From: Melampsora larici-populina 98AG31
Taxonomy: Eukaryota > Basidiomycota > Pucciniomycetes > Pucciniales > Melampsoraceae
Direction of reading: 5' to 3'
Length of the DNA: 64,000 nucleotides
Assembly: GCF_000204055.1 (NCBI RefSeq)
Contig: NW_006768770.1
Coordinates: 598,195 to 662,194 of the forward strand
Shown here: piece by piece, positions 1 to 11,863 of the stretch
How the letters are laid out: each line of letters begins with the position of its first letter
Position numbering within the stretch: the stretch's first letter is position 1
Made by a program: the position numbers and the translations under genes
Notes under the pieces: generated by a model
Told to the model about the DNA's origin: nothing
The model's database searches: none
Seen by the model: only the letters and a program-made list of their open reading frames with translations

Positions 1-1
1 A

Positions 2-3000
2 GACGAAGAAGACCCCCTTGAAAACGACAAGGACAAAGACGATTCGTCATGGGCTCCTTTTGCAAATCTTGAGGCACGTCCGTAATGGAAATTTTCCAAA
101 TATCTTCTTTCTGCTGACAACATTTGTTATCATATTTAGCAAGTTGTTGGTTCGCTTATTCTTGGGTCAACAAGGACTACGAGGTCCTTGTTAGATTATG
201 AGCGTTTGCGCTGTTTCATCAGCCTACTTGGAGCTAAAATTCCGGCATACAAAACGGTCCAAAAACATCGTCAACGTTTGAAGAAACGTTTTAATTTCAA
301 TGTTTGTGAAACACTGAGCCCACTCGAAAATCCGTGCTTTGGTTTAACACTTAAGGAAACTTTGAGACAGGCAAGGATAACTCATATCTCACGCCTATAA
401 GCAGGTTATTAATGTGTTATGAATCTCTGTCTTTGTAGGAACTGGCAAACCCATACGTTGTCGATTTCCTTGAGTTCATACCGGAGCTGCCCGATGCTCA
501 ATCTAAAGTTCATCGCCTCTCCCAGTCAAAGAAGTGGCGTGAGGAACTTGATGAAGATATTAGAGTTCAGATGGTTGAACAGGGAGATAATCATTTCTAC
601 TTGTTTGAATTGGTTCAATTGCAGTCAAAAAAAATCATCATTCCTTTCTATTTTTATAAATCTGGTAAAGAAGTCCTGGCCAAGTGTGTCAATGCGGTCC
701 AAAAGTTTGTCAAAGTAGGTAGAGATTCTAAAATTAGAACTGAATTTAATGCTGTCTCCGCATTTGATTCACCTTCTTGTTCGACAATCAACATCAAAAC
801 TTTCTGGAGGACGTTTGACCAAATTGAATTGCCTGATGGACAATTAATGAAATCCTATTGTAGCAACGTCATGTATTGTGAGTTGATAGGATTGATTCTG
901 CAATTTTGCTTTGTAATAACATTTGGTTTGATGTCAAAGCCCAAAAAGGAGACGATTTTATGGAAGTGCCATATCTCAACCCTTGGCGAATAAAAGCAAA
1001 TAGTCAAATTATTCGACATCTCCCTTTGGTCTTGTACTGTGATGACCTTTCGGGTAATGTGTCCAAGAGATGGAACAAGCATTTGGCTTTCTATTTCACT
1101 TTAGCCGGTCTGCCGCCTAAGTTAGCAAATCAAGAATTCAATTGTCATTTTTTATCGACTTCGAACACCGCAGGTGCCTTAGAATTGGCAGACCCTTTGA
1201 TAGACGAGTTGAAGTGAGATTACCACGTTCTTTTATAACTAACATGTTAATGAGGAAAACTGAAAAGGTCTTTCAGCCAATTGACTGAAGATGGCTTTGT
1301 GGCCTTTGATCACAAAGCGCAAAAAGAAGTTTTTGTGATGACTACGATCCTATGCCATCTAGGAGACTCTCCTATGCACGCGGAAGTAACCAACACAATG
1401 AATCCAACATCCTCTCTGACCCCTTGTAGGATTTGTCACTTGAAGGTCAAATCTTTGACAGAAAAGCGGTCATCCAAGTATGTATGCAACTTCCTGGGCA
1501 TAGATGAGGCTGGAGAACGGGTGAGAAGTAATGATGTAATACACATTGTCCCCCAAATGATCTCCTGCTTACTTTGATGATTGTATATTTGCTTTAGATT
1601 TCCCTCCCGACTCGTGATTGGACCGCAACTGCAAATGGTACTAAGGATCTTTGGAAAAAAGCCCAACAGCCTGGACCGATCTCGCACTTTGAATCAGATT
1701 CAGCATCACTTGGATTACGAGATTCTTTGAATACATACTTTGTTAAACAAGCTCAAGAGCTACATAAAAATTGTACTGTATCTAAAGATGATGTAGCCGA
1801 CATGTGTCGTGAGCTGAATGAAAAGTTTGGGGATCGCCTATTTAACCCATTTCTACGTTTGAAAGGTGATTTTGTGTATCATTCTTTTGATTTAGATTGT
1901 TTGTAAGCTGAAAATACATCTCTCTTTTTCCCAGGCTTCAACGGACATCTTGATACTCCAGTGGAAATTTTACACGTTATTTTGTTAGGTATTGCAAAAT
2001 ACCTTTTGCGTCATCAAATGAATGGTTGCAGCCCCGCCGAAAAGGAGAAACTATGGGGGCGCTGGAGGTCCTTTGACACTTCCGGTCTAAATATTCCTCC
2101 AATTCAGCCAAAATACATGATTCAGCATTTTCAAAGCCTGAATGGAAAAGAGTTTCGTGTGGTTTTGCAGGCGGCTCCATTTATTTTTATGGACTCTAAG
2201 ATTTCAGATGAGGAACGTGAAGCATGGACGGCTTTGGCTCACTTGGCACCATATCTCTTTCAGACTGAAATTACTAACATGGATCTGTATTTGAAGGAAC
2301 TCGAGAAACTCATCCAGCGTTTTTTGATTTCAATTGTGAAGCTTTCGGCACAATGGTGCAATAAGCCAAAGTTTCACATGTTGATTCATCTATGTGAATC
2401 AATTCGAAGATTTGGACCTGCCTGTTTATTTGCAACGGAGAACTTTGAATCTTACAACAGAATCACTAGAAGCTCTTCTATTCATTCGAACCATCTAAGT
2501 CCAGGACGAGATATCTCTAACTCTTTCAACAGTTATAAACTTATTAGGGCACTAGCTTGCGGAGCAATGTTATATGATCAAAAATTGAAAACATACATAC
2601 GTTCCGGATTAAAAGTTCAAGAACTATTTCGAAATAATAAACTGTTTCAAAAGGCGTTAGGTTTCAATGCTTCATGGAACACGGAACCTATATTAGAAGT
2701 TGGAAGTAAGCTGATATTTCCTTCCTCTGCAAAGGAAATATCAGGTTGTATTGAATTATTTCAATTTTTCTGCAATTTTTTCAATGGAAGAGAAATCACG
2801 CTCACAGCCGCTTGCACCCGGTGATCTCATTCCAACTCACATATTCAACAATTTTTCCGCTGAGGACTGGAAAGTCCTTGAAGATGTCACCTTATCGACT
2901 CAACAAAAAGTAACAGCGGATTGTTTTATTTGTTTCAACAACTCAAATGATCAAATTGGAAGCATTGCTCGAGTTCAACGAATATGGGGTGTAGGAGGAT

Positions 3001-3694
3001 GTGCTATTTCACAAACAATGATTGAGGCAGTGTATTGTCAAATCGGTCAGGTGAGCTCATACTATGGAATGCGCGAACTACAGCAGACTGATACAAATGT
3101 CTGGATTAAAGTTGAGGTGAGTTAAGACCGATATAAATGGGTCATAAACTGGTGATATTGACTGTTTTGATTTTAAAGTGAATCACTAACTTGTGATTTG
3201 TATTTGACACGTAGGACATAGAAGGTGTTATCAATGTCCAACACGACTGCTATAAAAGCAAATGTAACATTAAGAAAGTGAGGCCGACCATGATTGAACG
3301 ACGTGTGTCAAAAAGGTTGGATTTTGCTGTTGTTCACGAAAGTACCATGGATCACATCTTAAACTCGGGCGCCTTCTATTCAGCGGAGATGCATCGTAAG
3401 TATTCTAGGATACAATTGGAAGACAGCCAATCCGATGATTGGGTTGTGGCTGTGGAAAAAGGCCTTGCGACTTGGGAAGCTGCCGTTAAAAAAAAAGACG
3501 ATTCAAAAGAAAAGAAGCGGCAAAAAGAAAAAGATAAATTGTTAGGTAGCCAAACGGGTCAATTTGCTGCACACAAGAAAAGGAAACGCAATCAAAATCA
3601 AAACCCGGCACAGTTTGGACCTTCCAACTCCAAGCTTATTGATAGGTATTTATCAAGCAGACAACCTGTACCTGGCCCTTCCAATTCTACCTGA
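2..3694 (+). CDS. Transposase-like gene of a rust/basidiomycete multi-copy family (5' truncated by window edge)
   Basis: Several consecutive plus-strand exons read as one protein when small introns are removed. It starts with an acidic stretch and SSWAPF, then GSLILGSTR and LLGAKIP, followed by NPYVVDFL, KRWNKHLAFYFTLAGLPP, NQEFNCHF, SPMHAEVTNT with a CRICH motif, NGHLDTPVEILHVILLG and SIHSNHLSPGRDIS. The tail (3278-3694) is lysine-rich and basic. I recognise these blocks from a large family scattered through rust and other basidiomycete genomes and usually treated as DNA-transposon protein (CACTA/Plavaka-like). No DDE triad could be assigned by eye. Some junctions are plain: intron 78-143, and 371-438, which appears to use a GC-AG pair. 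I saw no clear stop inside the conserved blocks, so the gene may be intact. The true start lies left of the window. A domesticated host gene is the alternative. Confidence 0.75.
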
Positions 3695-3699
3695 AAACA

Positions 3700-4510
3700 T
3701 AAATGCAAGGGTTTGTTTCAATTCTCACATTATTTCATGACTGTAATGTATGATTAAGAATTTGATCAAAGTCACAATATTTTTAATCAACCTTTATTCT
3801 CACTTTTGTCTAATTGTTTTTTATCGTGCAACATATGATCAATTTCAACTTCATCTTTTATCTTCGCAAGAGCAAAGAAATCAATCAAACACTCAAACAA
3901 ACGTTTTGTTATTTATTTAAAAGATAAATACAAAATGCATGGTTCAAACACCATCTAATTCGTTATATTGCCAAGATATCCTGTAACCCAATATTAGATT
4001 TGTTTGACTTAAAAGATAACCTTTGAATGTTTCAAACACCGACTAATTGGGTCACTTGCTATTTACAAGAAGATGAGCATTCCATTAAGTTCATCTCAGA
4101 TCATCTCGGTGTTAAAAAGAAAATATAACCTTTAACTTTCAAAGGTAAAGGTTACACCACAAGATCAGCATGACAATAACAATCCTTTCACCTTCAAAGG
4201 AAAAGATATCCGATGACATCTTATCCTTTGGGCGTTCAAAGGATAAGATATCCTTTAAATTTTTAAGATATCAAATCAAGTACCTCCTTTAACTTGCAAA
4301 GATATCAAGTCAATCGGTGTTCAAAGGGCAAGAGAAATTGAAGATATCAGAAAGATTCATCGATATCGTCAACATTATTATTTAAGGAACAATAATATTC
4401 CTTTTGAACGATGAACTTCTTTGATATTATATAACATTCCTTTCGCGCACACCTTATCACAGTTTCTCTTATACTTGTCCAATCTTATAACTTCTCCAAT
4501 GCCTTGCATT
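3700..4510. other. AT-rich spacer with clustered inverted repeats and AAGATATC/CTTTGAA words
   Basis: No coding potential. The spacer contains repeated GATATC words and a perfect 11-bp inverted repeat, CTTATCCTTTG (4220-4230) and CAAAGGATAAG (4237-4247). The right arm overlaps a second hairpin, AAAGGATA (4238-4245) with TATCCTTT (4249-4256). A phrase TTCAAACACC..CTAATT occurs twice about 90 bp apart (around 3943 and 4030). This may be a regulatory or transposase-binding spacer between the two genes of the cassette; that role is inference. Confidence 0.6.
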
Positions 4511-4712
4511 CTTCAAAAACATCATCTTTTGTGCCACATCGACTGAGTGAGGAAATCTCAAACGTTCACATCCTTCTACCGCGGGGCCGGACCCTATAAT
4601 TTGAAATTGTCTTTGGGCACCGACTTCAACTTCCATTTCCTTCATGTCATTTCTCTTTTCGTTTCCTCGCATCTTCCCTCACACTCAAGACCAACCATCT
4701 TCCCCGTCACCA

Positions 4713-6957
4713 ATGTCTTCTCGCAGTCAACGATCTAAGACCTACCAACGGGCCACCAAATCGCAAACCAGTCCTCAACAACAGCACTCGAATCACAACA
4801 CTCCCAGCGTTTCAGGCTCTCGTGCATCCACACGTTCTCAAAAAAGGAAACTCACACAAAACCAACCATCCTCGCCTTCGCCCGGTTCGACTCGTCCTCA
4901 ACAATATAAGCCGTACCAACGTCCAATTGCTTCACAGCCAAGTCTTCCAGCTCATCACTCGACTCATCGCAACACTCCAAGGTCCTCGGTTTCAAGATCT
5001 ACTCGATATCAAAACAGACATCAACAGCGTGAAACAACGGAAGACCTCGAAACTCACGATTCCCAAAGGTCCAATCCTGTCGAAGAAAATCAGAAAAACT
5101 TAGAAGGACATGATGGATCTCCTCAAAAGGCCGCTGAGGATTCACAGAGGGAAGACTCCGAAGAACCTTTCAATCAGAATGATTTAAAATTATTCAACGC
5201 TGGCTCTGATGATAACAACGGAACCGACCACAGTGCTTATAAACCCGAAGAAAGCAGTGATCGTGATAGCAGTGAACAGGATGAACATGAAGACAATCAT
5301 CGTAAGTTATCCATCGATTTTGAATTAGATCGAAATTGATCATATTGATTTCTGTGATCTTAGCCTCCGAAGGTGTCACAGTCCGGAACACGTCTCGAAC
5401 TATGTTGAACAACCATAGCAGACAGACTGCTTTCTCTTCCCATATGACCGGACCTCAATCCCAATCCTTCGAAAGAATTGCTACTTGGGCGGATCTCGAT
5501 CAAGATGCTCGCACAGTTGGACGAAAGCTATGTAACGTGAGTTAGACAAACCAATGAAACCTTAATAACCGTTACTGATTTTCGTATCTGACAGGTTACT
5601 GGTAGTGAGGAGCAATTCCATGCCTGCATGGTGGCCACTCTATCGATGCGCCAAGAAATGATAGTGTTATCAAATCAGCTGGAAGAAATCAAGAGGCAAA
5701 TAAGCAAAATACCTTGTGGAGGAGGCTGTGCTTGGAAAGAACAAGAGCACACTGAACTCAAAGTAAGTCGTCTGCTAAGTCCCATTTGGAAAATAATATT
5801 TCCAATTTGCATTTGAACCAATCTGACATTTGCTGAATGCATTGTCATCATCTCTATAGGCAGTTGTTCGATCTACAGCGCTCAAGAAAATCATGGACGG
5901 TGATCTTCAGGCATACACCGCTAAGGAGAACAAATTCATCAATGAGGACCCGCTTCCCTTCTGTTTGTATGGAAAAGTTATGGTAAATGCGCTTCCCATG
6001 TCTTCAAGTGTTTCTTCAAGAACTAATAATTTGTTTAACAAAATAGACTGACATCTTAGGTAAACCAACCGAATGGAAGAAGGAACATCTTCCACCACGA
6101 TATGGTGTTGACCCAGACAACAAATCCAGCCGTGCATTTCATTCCTTGGTAAATACTGTATTGAAGGAGGTCAGAAAAGATTTTGAAACTGTGGTAAGCC
6201 ATTCCGTTATGCCTGCTTGACTTGTCCACCTATCTGACCAACCATCATAAGCTCCTTCAAAACATCTATCTTCCGGATCGAAAAACACCACGTTTCGATG
6301 CCCCGGTACCAATTCTGGACACTATAATTGTCAAAGTAAGTAACTTTTGATCGTGGCATGTGGTTACATGCTGAACCTGTGTATTCCCCGTATGCACAGC
6401 TGTACCAAAAGGAACACGGTGTCAGTGGGCAAGTTCTAGTCACCAAAGAGGTACTCGACCAGGTAGGCTACCTTCGATCATCACAATATGCATGGCTGGT
6501 CAGTTCACCATGTTGTTTATCTATGTGCAACTCATACCTTATAACTTACCCCTGTCTATGTCCGCCTATCAGAGGATGCAAGCAATCCACTGGGGGTTAA
6601 ACCGTAATACAAAGAATTTTAAGTATGGCTCCCGATCGTTGTGGGATGTCATCGATGAACAATTGGAACACTTACGCACTAAATCCACACGATACCGTCA
6701 CGCGTAAGTGATACTATCTCCTTGAAATACTACCACCTTCCAAATACTTACTGGGGGAATTTCACAGGTTTTTTACGTTATGTGACCAAAATGACATCAA
6801 TCGAATCGATGGTACCAAGAATTTTGCCCAATTGAAGGAATCTACTGACTTCTCTATGCCAACTGAGACACAAATTCAAGAAGAAATCGAGTATTTGAAT
6901 CAAACTTTTGGTACGGAACAGTCAGCAGACGAGGTGTTGCATGTACACGAAGTCTAG
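4713..6957 (+). CDS. Nine-exon gene of unknown function, companion of the transposase-like gene
   Basis: Exons by eye: 4713-5301, 5364-5536, 5595-5762, 5860-5982, 6047-6193, 6252-6335, 6400-6462, 6573-6703 and 6768-6957. All introns are GT-AG, the coding length divides by three, and the product is about 555 aa. The first 200 residues are Ser/Gln/Thr-rich and then acidic, so probably disordered. The rest is globular with recognisable blocks: SFERIATWADLDQDARTVGRKL, a Gln/Glu-rich probable coiled coil (EEIKRQISKI), GKPTEWKKEHLPPRYG, LLQNIYLPDRKTPRFDAP and FKYGSRSLWDVIDEQ. The family is not one I can name, but similar rust proteins occur in many copies. Its position 1 kb behind the transposase-like gene on the same strand suggests the accessory ORF of a two-gene element. 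An intact frame over nine exons argues for recent activity or selection. Confidence 0.75.
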
Positions 6958-7021
6958 GTTTGATGCATGGTTCTATGACATACAGACTACTTCGGTCTAT
7001 GTTTTCATTTCTTCTTTGATT

Positions 7022-7097
7022 TCTTATTTTAACTCTTATTTTAACTCTTCTTTGATCTCTCTTAACTCTTATTTTATCTCTTATTTTATCTCTTATC
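7022..7097. repeat. Short tandem repeat, TCTTATTTTA(A/T)C units
   Basis: About six imperfect 12-bp units of a pyrimidine-rich word (TCTTATTTTAAC and TCTTATTTTATC) lie just behind the stop codon of the companion gene, probably in its 3' UTR. Confidence 0.8.
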
Positions 7098-7159
7098 AAT
7101 GGCTCATTTGTACATAAGTCTTTTCCCTCGTCTTTTTTTTTGTATATCATTGTCAACTC

Positions 7160-9150
7160 TTATTTTGATTTCTCATTAATCTCAATGTGGATTTTTATGT
7201 ATTTGAGTCGACTCAATTATAGCAATTAACACGAAGTCATCTGCAATATTATATTCTGTTTGTGTTTCATTAAACAATTACAAAGTGACAAAATTTATTG
7301 AGTCAATAAATCGAGGCATTCATGTCCTTGCGACCAATGATGGTTGATGGCCTCAACCAGTTTCGAGCAAGTGACAACTGGTTGAATCACCAGTCTTGCA
7401 AAACACGGGTTACAACACCGTAAAACGGCCACGTGTGGCCAACGATGGTCACCACCAAAGAAAAACCTGGTCCTCAACCGTGACTCGACCCCGGCTGAGG
7501 ACCCGTTAGAGGGGGTTCGTGGTGTAATAATTTAATAATTTCTTAAAGAAAAATGATAGATAAAATAAAATAATAATCATAATCATGTAAAAAACCAGAA
7601 ATAAAAACTGCTAAAAAAGCTAAAAGGAATACCAATGATAATTATACCAACTAAAGTAAAAACACAAAACCAAACACAATGGGTGGCGCAGGTGGGAAGA
7701 TAAAAATCACAAATAGCAAAGACTTGACTGGAAACGTTTGTGAGAGTGATAGTGAGAATAGGATGGATTTGAAAGATAAGAAAGATGGACAGAGGGGTGG
7801 TAAATAGGCTATGACATCAATCATAAATCATCTTGAAGATACAAGAATCCAACCCGTTGGAATAAACGTGTAATTTAAACGCACTGTTATTCAAAACATC
7901 TCAATTGGTGAGCATTGGATTAGATAGAGAAGCAAGTGACACCTAGGGGTTTGTCTCTCATACCCTAATGAGCTTTTGCGCTGATCCCAAAGTCAAAACC
8001 TCCTCTGAATAGTAACAAAGCATGAAAATTATGCCTGGTCCTTATTGTGAGAACACTTATTAGGAGAAGTATCTTTTTGATTTCCTTTGAGAGTGAAAAC
8101 TAAAAGTGGGAAGAACCGAAGTTCGAAATCATCCACAATATATACATGATTATCCAGAGTGTAAAGACTGGTAAAGAGCATCCTCAATGTAAGCGGTAAT
8201 GAGGGATTTAATAATTTGGAGATGGTGAAGAGCACAGCAGTGCAAATCACACGCGACGCGATGGCTTACACATCGTTCGTCGTGGCTACCTTGGCACCTG
8301 TAACCTATGCCGTATCCTATTCTCGTATCTAGAAGCTTACTCCTAATGCCCGTAGTAAGTTTGACTCTAATTTGGCTATCAGGAATCAGGATACCAGATG
8401 ATATGTATCAGACTTGAAGAATTAACTTTGGTTTCGGAAGATCGTGTTCTGAAACAAATCAAACTCTCTTCGTGTTATGTACCTCAAGAGCGTCCAGTAT
8501 CCTTGGGACTCTGAGTCCAAAATAACCGGGTGACATGTCGATAAATGTGCAGCTGAAACCTTTCTCCATCAATGGTCGATCACCCGGATGGCTCGTGGTT
8601 AGATATTTAAATTCGCCGCTATTTTCACTCAAGCTTGATGATATCCTGCACGGAATATTAACCCCACTCTCAGCTTACACGATGTCTGAAGTAGCTTTGA
8701 GCAGTAGATGAAGAAGGAAACCAGCCAATGGACTCACTTGAGGTGCTTCTCATAACTTCTTCTGGGACATGCGATTTGTGCTCTCAGGGTTTTACCGCAC
8801 ACTCACCATCGAGTTTAGGCCGCCTGTGCGCGTGTCTCGGCTGAGGCACTCTCTGTTAGAGTGACACTATCCCGGCGACTAAAGGAAAGTGTGATGATAA
8901 TCCAGGCTTACGACCCTTGTAACATATCATGACTCATGTCAACTTGCTTGAAACTGATCCTAACATCGTTTTCGATCTAAAGATGAGATTGCATATGGTC
9001 ATTGAACAGGCTTCGGTGAGGACATCGATGGTTATGAAGTCCGCAGGCTATAAGAACGCAGGCCTTTTTGCGATATTCCTCAATACATAAAAACTCATCT
9101 GGCTAGACATCTAAAGTGACTTTTCTAGAGCTGTAATCAACAAAATCCAT
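7160..9150. other. Non-coding stretch, no recognisable gene
   Basis: No reading frame here resembles a protein I know. The only structures noted are a hairpin, GGTCCTCAACCG (7469-7480) with CGGCTGAGGACC (7492-7503; 11 of 12 pairs, 11-nt loop), and a more GC-rich patch near 8800-8870. It may hold decayed transposon sequence and the upstream region of the secreted-protein gene. Confidence 0.5.
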
Positions 9151-9152
9151 AC

Positions 9153-9194
9153 TTTCCTTCCTTCCTTCCTTAATCAATCAATATTCTATAAATA
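9153..9194 (+). promoter_or_regulatory. Probable core promoter: CCTT tract and TATA box
   Basis: A run of CCTT repeats (about 9154-9171) is followed by TATAAATA at 9187-9194, about 26 bp before the ATG at 9220. The short distance suggests a very short leader or an upstream start site. This is inference from spacing. Confidence 0.4.
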
Positions 9195-9219
9195 ATTTTT
9201 TATACACTCATTCTACATC

Positions 9220-10683
9220 ATGCGTTTACAACTTGCACTCATTGCTCTAGCTTTTAGATATTCTTTTACATCAGTTCTCTCCTTTCCCACTAATGGTATT
9301 GAGTCATCTCCTCAATCTCATCTTAGCCGCTCTATTCATAGGCGAGCGGTAGACGCTGTTGATCAGCTTGATCAGCTTGCTCAGATAAAAAAGGAAACAA
9401 GCTTAGAATCCTTCGATTCAATCTTTAGTGCTGATGGGGTCGTTTCCTACAAAGGCTCAGTCAAAAGACGCCCTCGTGTATTCACTTACATCAATGGAGG
9501 ACATGTTCCTGTAGAATCCCCGGCCGCAGACAAAATTAACGCAGAAACTATAGAACGTCAGCTTCGAGATGATACATCTGATCCACAAAAATCCTCCTCT
9601 GAGGTCTCATCCTCCGACAACCACATCGACAGCAAGACGGGTTTACAAATCTATTCAAAAGAATGGTCGAGCAAAGACCTTTTACCTGATGTAATGATCC
9701 GATTTGGAGAAGCCTTAGGAATCGACAACAAAGAAGTAAAGCCTTTGACAGGACAATCATTTGATGTTTTAAAAGCCTTACCCTCTGAGTTGGGCTGGGA
9801 TGAAAAGCAAGCGAAGTTGGAAACGGCTCAGGTGCTCGAGTGGTACCGAACCAACAAAGTGGCTTCATTAGCTCCTGATCAGCAACAAGTCCTGGATTTC
9901 AACCTTGCAATCGCAAACTTAGATCATCGACCTTGGTGGACCGAAGATAACATGAAAGCTTGGCAAACTACAAACATGCCTTGGGAAACCATCACTCGAG
10001 TCGGTAGCATCTTGGAGCGTAAAGTCAAGGATTCTATGTCACCAGAAGAACTCAATAATGTTAGAAGTGAAATCTTAACTGTCCTCGATCACTTTGCCGC
10101 TCACAATGATATTGAAGAAAACATTGAAGGTAACAAAATCCAATCTCGCGGAGCGATAGCTGAAGCACTACATGAAGTTACCGGAGCGAATAAAGCATCT
10201 AAATTAAAAACTGATTATCCTGACTTTGATGAGAAACTCAAATTGATTGGACCTCAACATGGTGAGATTGCAAAAATCAAGATCTTTTTGAACAATCAGA
10301 ATGGTGAACAGCTTGATTTAAATAAAGAGTTTCGAGTTTTAGTTCATATGCAATTACTTCTCAATGGAATTCCTTATGATATCGCAGAGAAATATGCAAG
10401 AGCTTATAAGACCGTTAGTTCTCATGTTTTCAACAAGCCAGCCGGTCTACTCTCTGGGATTATCGATTTCCGTCAAGGTGCTGTAGATATCAAAGCCCTG
10501 AAAGACATTTTACCAGTAGGTAGTGGAGGAGATGTAGCTCGTATTACTACGTATGCCGCTTTGAAGAGATTTTTCCAAGATATTTATGGCAATCTAGATG
10601 TGAACTATGTAAATGAAAGAGCTTCGGTGTTGTTACGTCAGAGGACGAAAGTGACCGGATGGGTTCCTAATATTTGGAGTTAA
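9220..10683 (+). CDS. Secreted cysteine-free protein, candidate effector
   Basis: A single uninterrupted 487-aa ORF, unusual here because nearly every other gene has many introns. Residues 1-21 form a signal peptide (MRLQLALIALAF..VLS). A dibasic RR at 41-42 (SIHRR-AVDAV) looks like a Kex2 processing site, so the mature chain may start near residue 43. The first 150 residues are Ser-rich and low-complexity. Residues from about 155 on look helical and globular, with tryptophan-containing segments (LGWDEKQ, VLEWYRTNK, HRPWWTEDN, MPWETITRV) and a C terminus ending VTGWVPNIWS. No cysteine is present, so it is not a cysteine-knot effector, and I found no catalytic motif. Long, secreted, lineage-specific proteins are common among rust effector candidates; that role is inference. 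A motif RQLR at 113-116 is probably chance. Confidence 0.8.
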   Translation: MRLQLALIALAFRYSFTSVLSFPTNGIESSPQSHLSRSIHRRAVDAVDQLDQLAQIKKETSLESFDSIFSADGVVSYKGSVKRRPRVFTYINGGHVPVESPAADKINAETIERQLRDDTSDPQKSSSEVSSSDNHIDSKTGLQIYSKEWSSKDLLPDVMIRFGEALGIDNKEVKPLTGQSFDVLKALPSELGWDEKQAKLETAQVLEWYRTNKVASLAPDQQQVLDFNLAIANLDHRPWWTEDNMKAWQTTNMPWETITRVGSILERKVKDSMSPEELNNVRSEILTVLDHFAAHNDIEENIEGNKIQSRGAIAEALHEVTGANKASKLKTDYPDFDEKLKLIGPQHGEIAKIKIFLNNQNGEQLDLNKEFRVLVHMQLLLNGIPYDIAEKYARAYKTVSSHVFNKPAGLLSGIIDFRQGAVDIKALKDILPVGSGGDVARITTYAALKRFFQDIYGNLDVNYVNERASVLLRQRTKVTGWVPNIWS

Positions 10684-10689
10684 ACTCAA

Positions 10690-11860
10690 AGCTGGTCTTC
10701 TGCAAGCCGAACGACCTCAAGGAACTATCTGTAAGTATGAAGTTTTTTTGCAACCAATGTTATTGAATGTGTAGTAGAACAAAACGTTTACCATCTTTTC
10801 TTTGTCGCACTTCTACAACAGTGATTCAAACTCCAACAAAAATCGAAATTCCTTATTCACTCAAAAGCGACCATTGCTATCCTAAAAAATGTATTTCTTC
10901 ATCATAATCACTACTTGGGAAAGAATGTTATTCAAGTTAATTCCTAGTTGTTTTCCGTTTCTTTGTCGCATCATGACACCAACATTATCTTTGTTAGACA
11001 TCCCGAACTAAATATACACAAGTTTAAATTTATTATAAGACCAGCTGAAACCTTCCCAGATATATTGCCACATATACTAACGTGATGTTAACCATGGGTT
11101 GTCTAATCTTGCCAGAATCTCATCAATAAGCATGTTTGAAATACAAACTTGAACTCTACTTCTTACTCTCATCATCGCTGAGAGCCAGCATGAGCCACGT
11201 CCTCCCATCAGTCAGTCGTCAATTTCTCAATTTCTCAATTTCTCAACATCAGTCATGTCGCGCTATACCTTGTTGTTACATTGGGTTCCCTAGGGCCTTG
11301 CAGTTCAAATATCCTCATTTTTTGAAGAAAAAAGCTTCGTTACTGGTGTAGACCTGATAGAACAAACATAATAGAATTGAAAGAATCCATTGAATCAAGT
11401 ACATTGCAATCTACCACAAATCTCGTATGATCTAGATGAGATTATTCTCAACGCAAAGGCTGATCAATTGCTCTGATAGAATTGAATTCATCATACTAAG
11501 AAAGCGTTCACTCATAATCCCTCAATCCACACATACTTCAATAAATGCAAATGATCGAAAAAGTCATATTAAAAGAAAAAAAGAAAGGTTAGAAGATAAC
11601 AAAGAATCTGGTAGAGTCTGAGATAAAAAAAAGTCAAGTAAACAATATACAAAAAAACAAAAGATGAAAAACAAAAAACAAAGAATGCTATGACTTATTT
11701 AAATGGATGAGAAAAAAAATAAAACGAAAACAAATGATTGTCTAATGAAATCAATGATAAAGTGTGATCCAACCAAAACGTAACAGAATAAATTAACAAA
11801 TGCTTCTCTATCACGATGATCATCAAAAATAAATAATTCAATTATAAACACAACAACAAG
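10690..11860. other. Intergenic, AT-rich
   Basis: No convincing ORF. It contains the 3' flank of the secreted-protein gene, including a GTAAGT splice-donor-like site near 10731 that could mark a 3' UTR intron, and the 3' flank of the minus-strand YPP1-like gene. The last 250 bp are very A-rich. Confidence 0.5.
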
Positions 11861-11863
11861 GTT

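Noticed and set aside
169..192. Perfect 9-bp inverted repeat AACAAGGAC..GTCCTTGTT
   Set aside because: It lies inside an exon of the transposase-like gene (GSTRTTRSLL), so the sequence is explained by coding; probably chance.
7469..7503. Hairpin that could be the 3' end of a Helitron
   Set aside because: No CTRR terminus follows within the expected distance and no Rep/helicase gene is near.
9556..9567. RQLR motif in the secreted protein, like oomycete RxLR
   Set aside because: It is at residues 113-116, too far from the signal peptide, lacks a clear EER, and RxLR function is not established in rusts.
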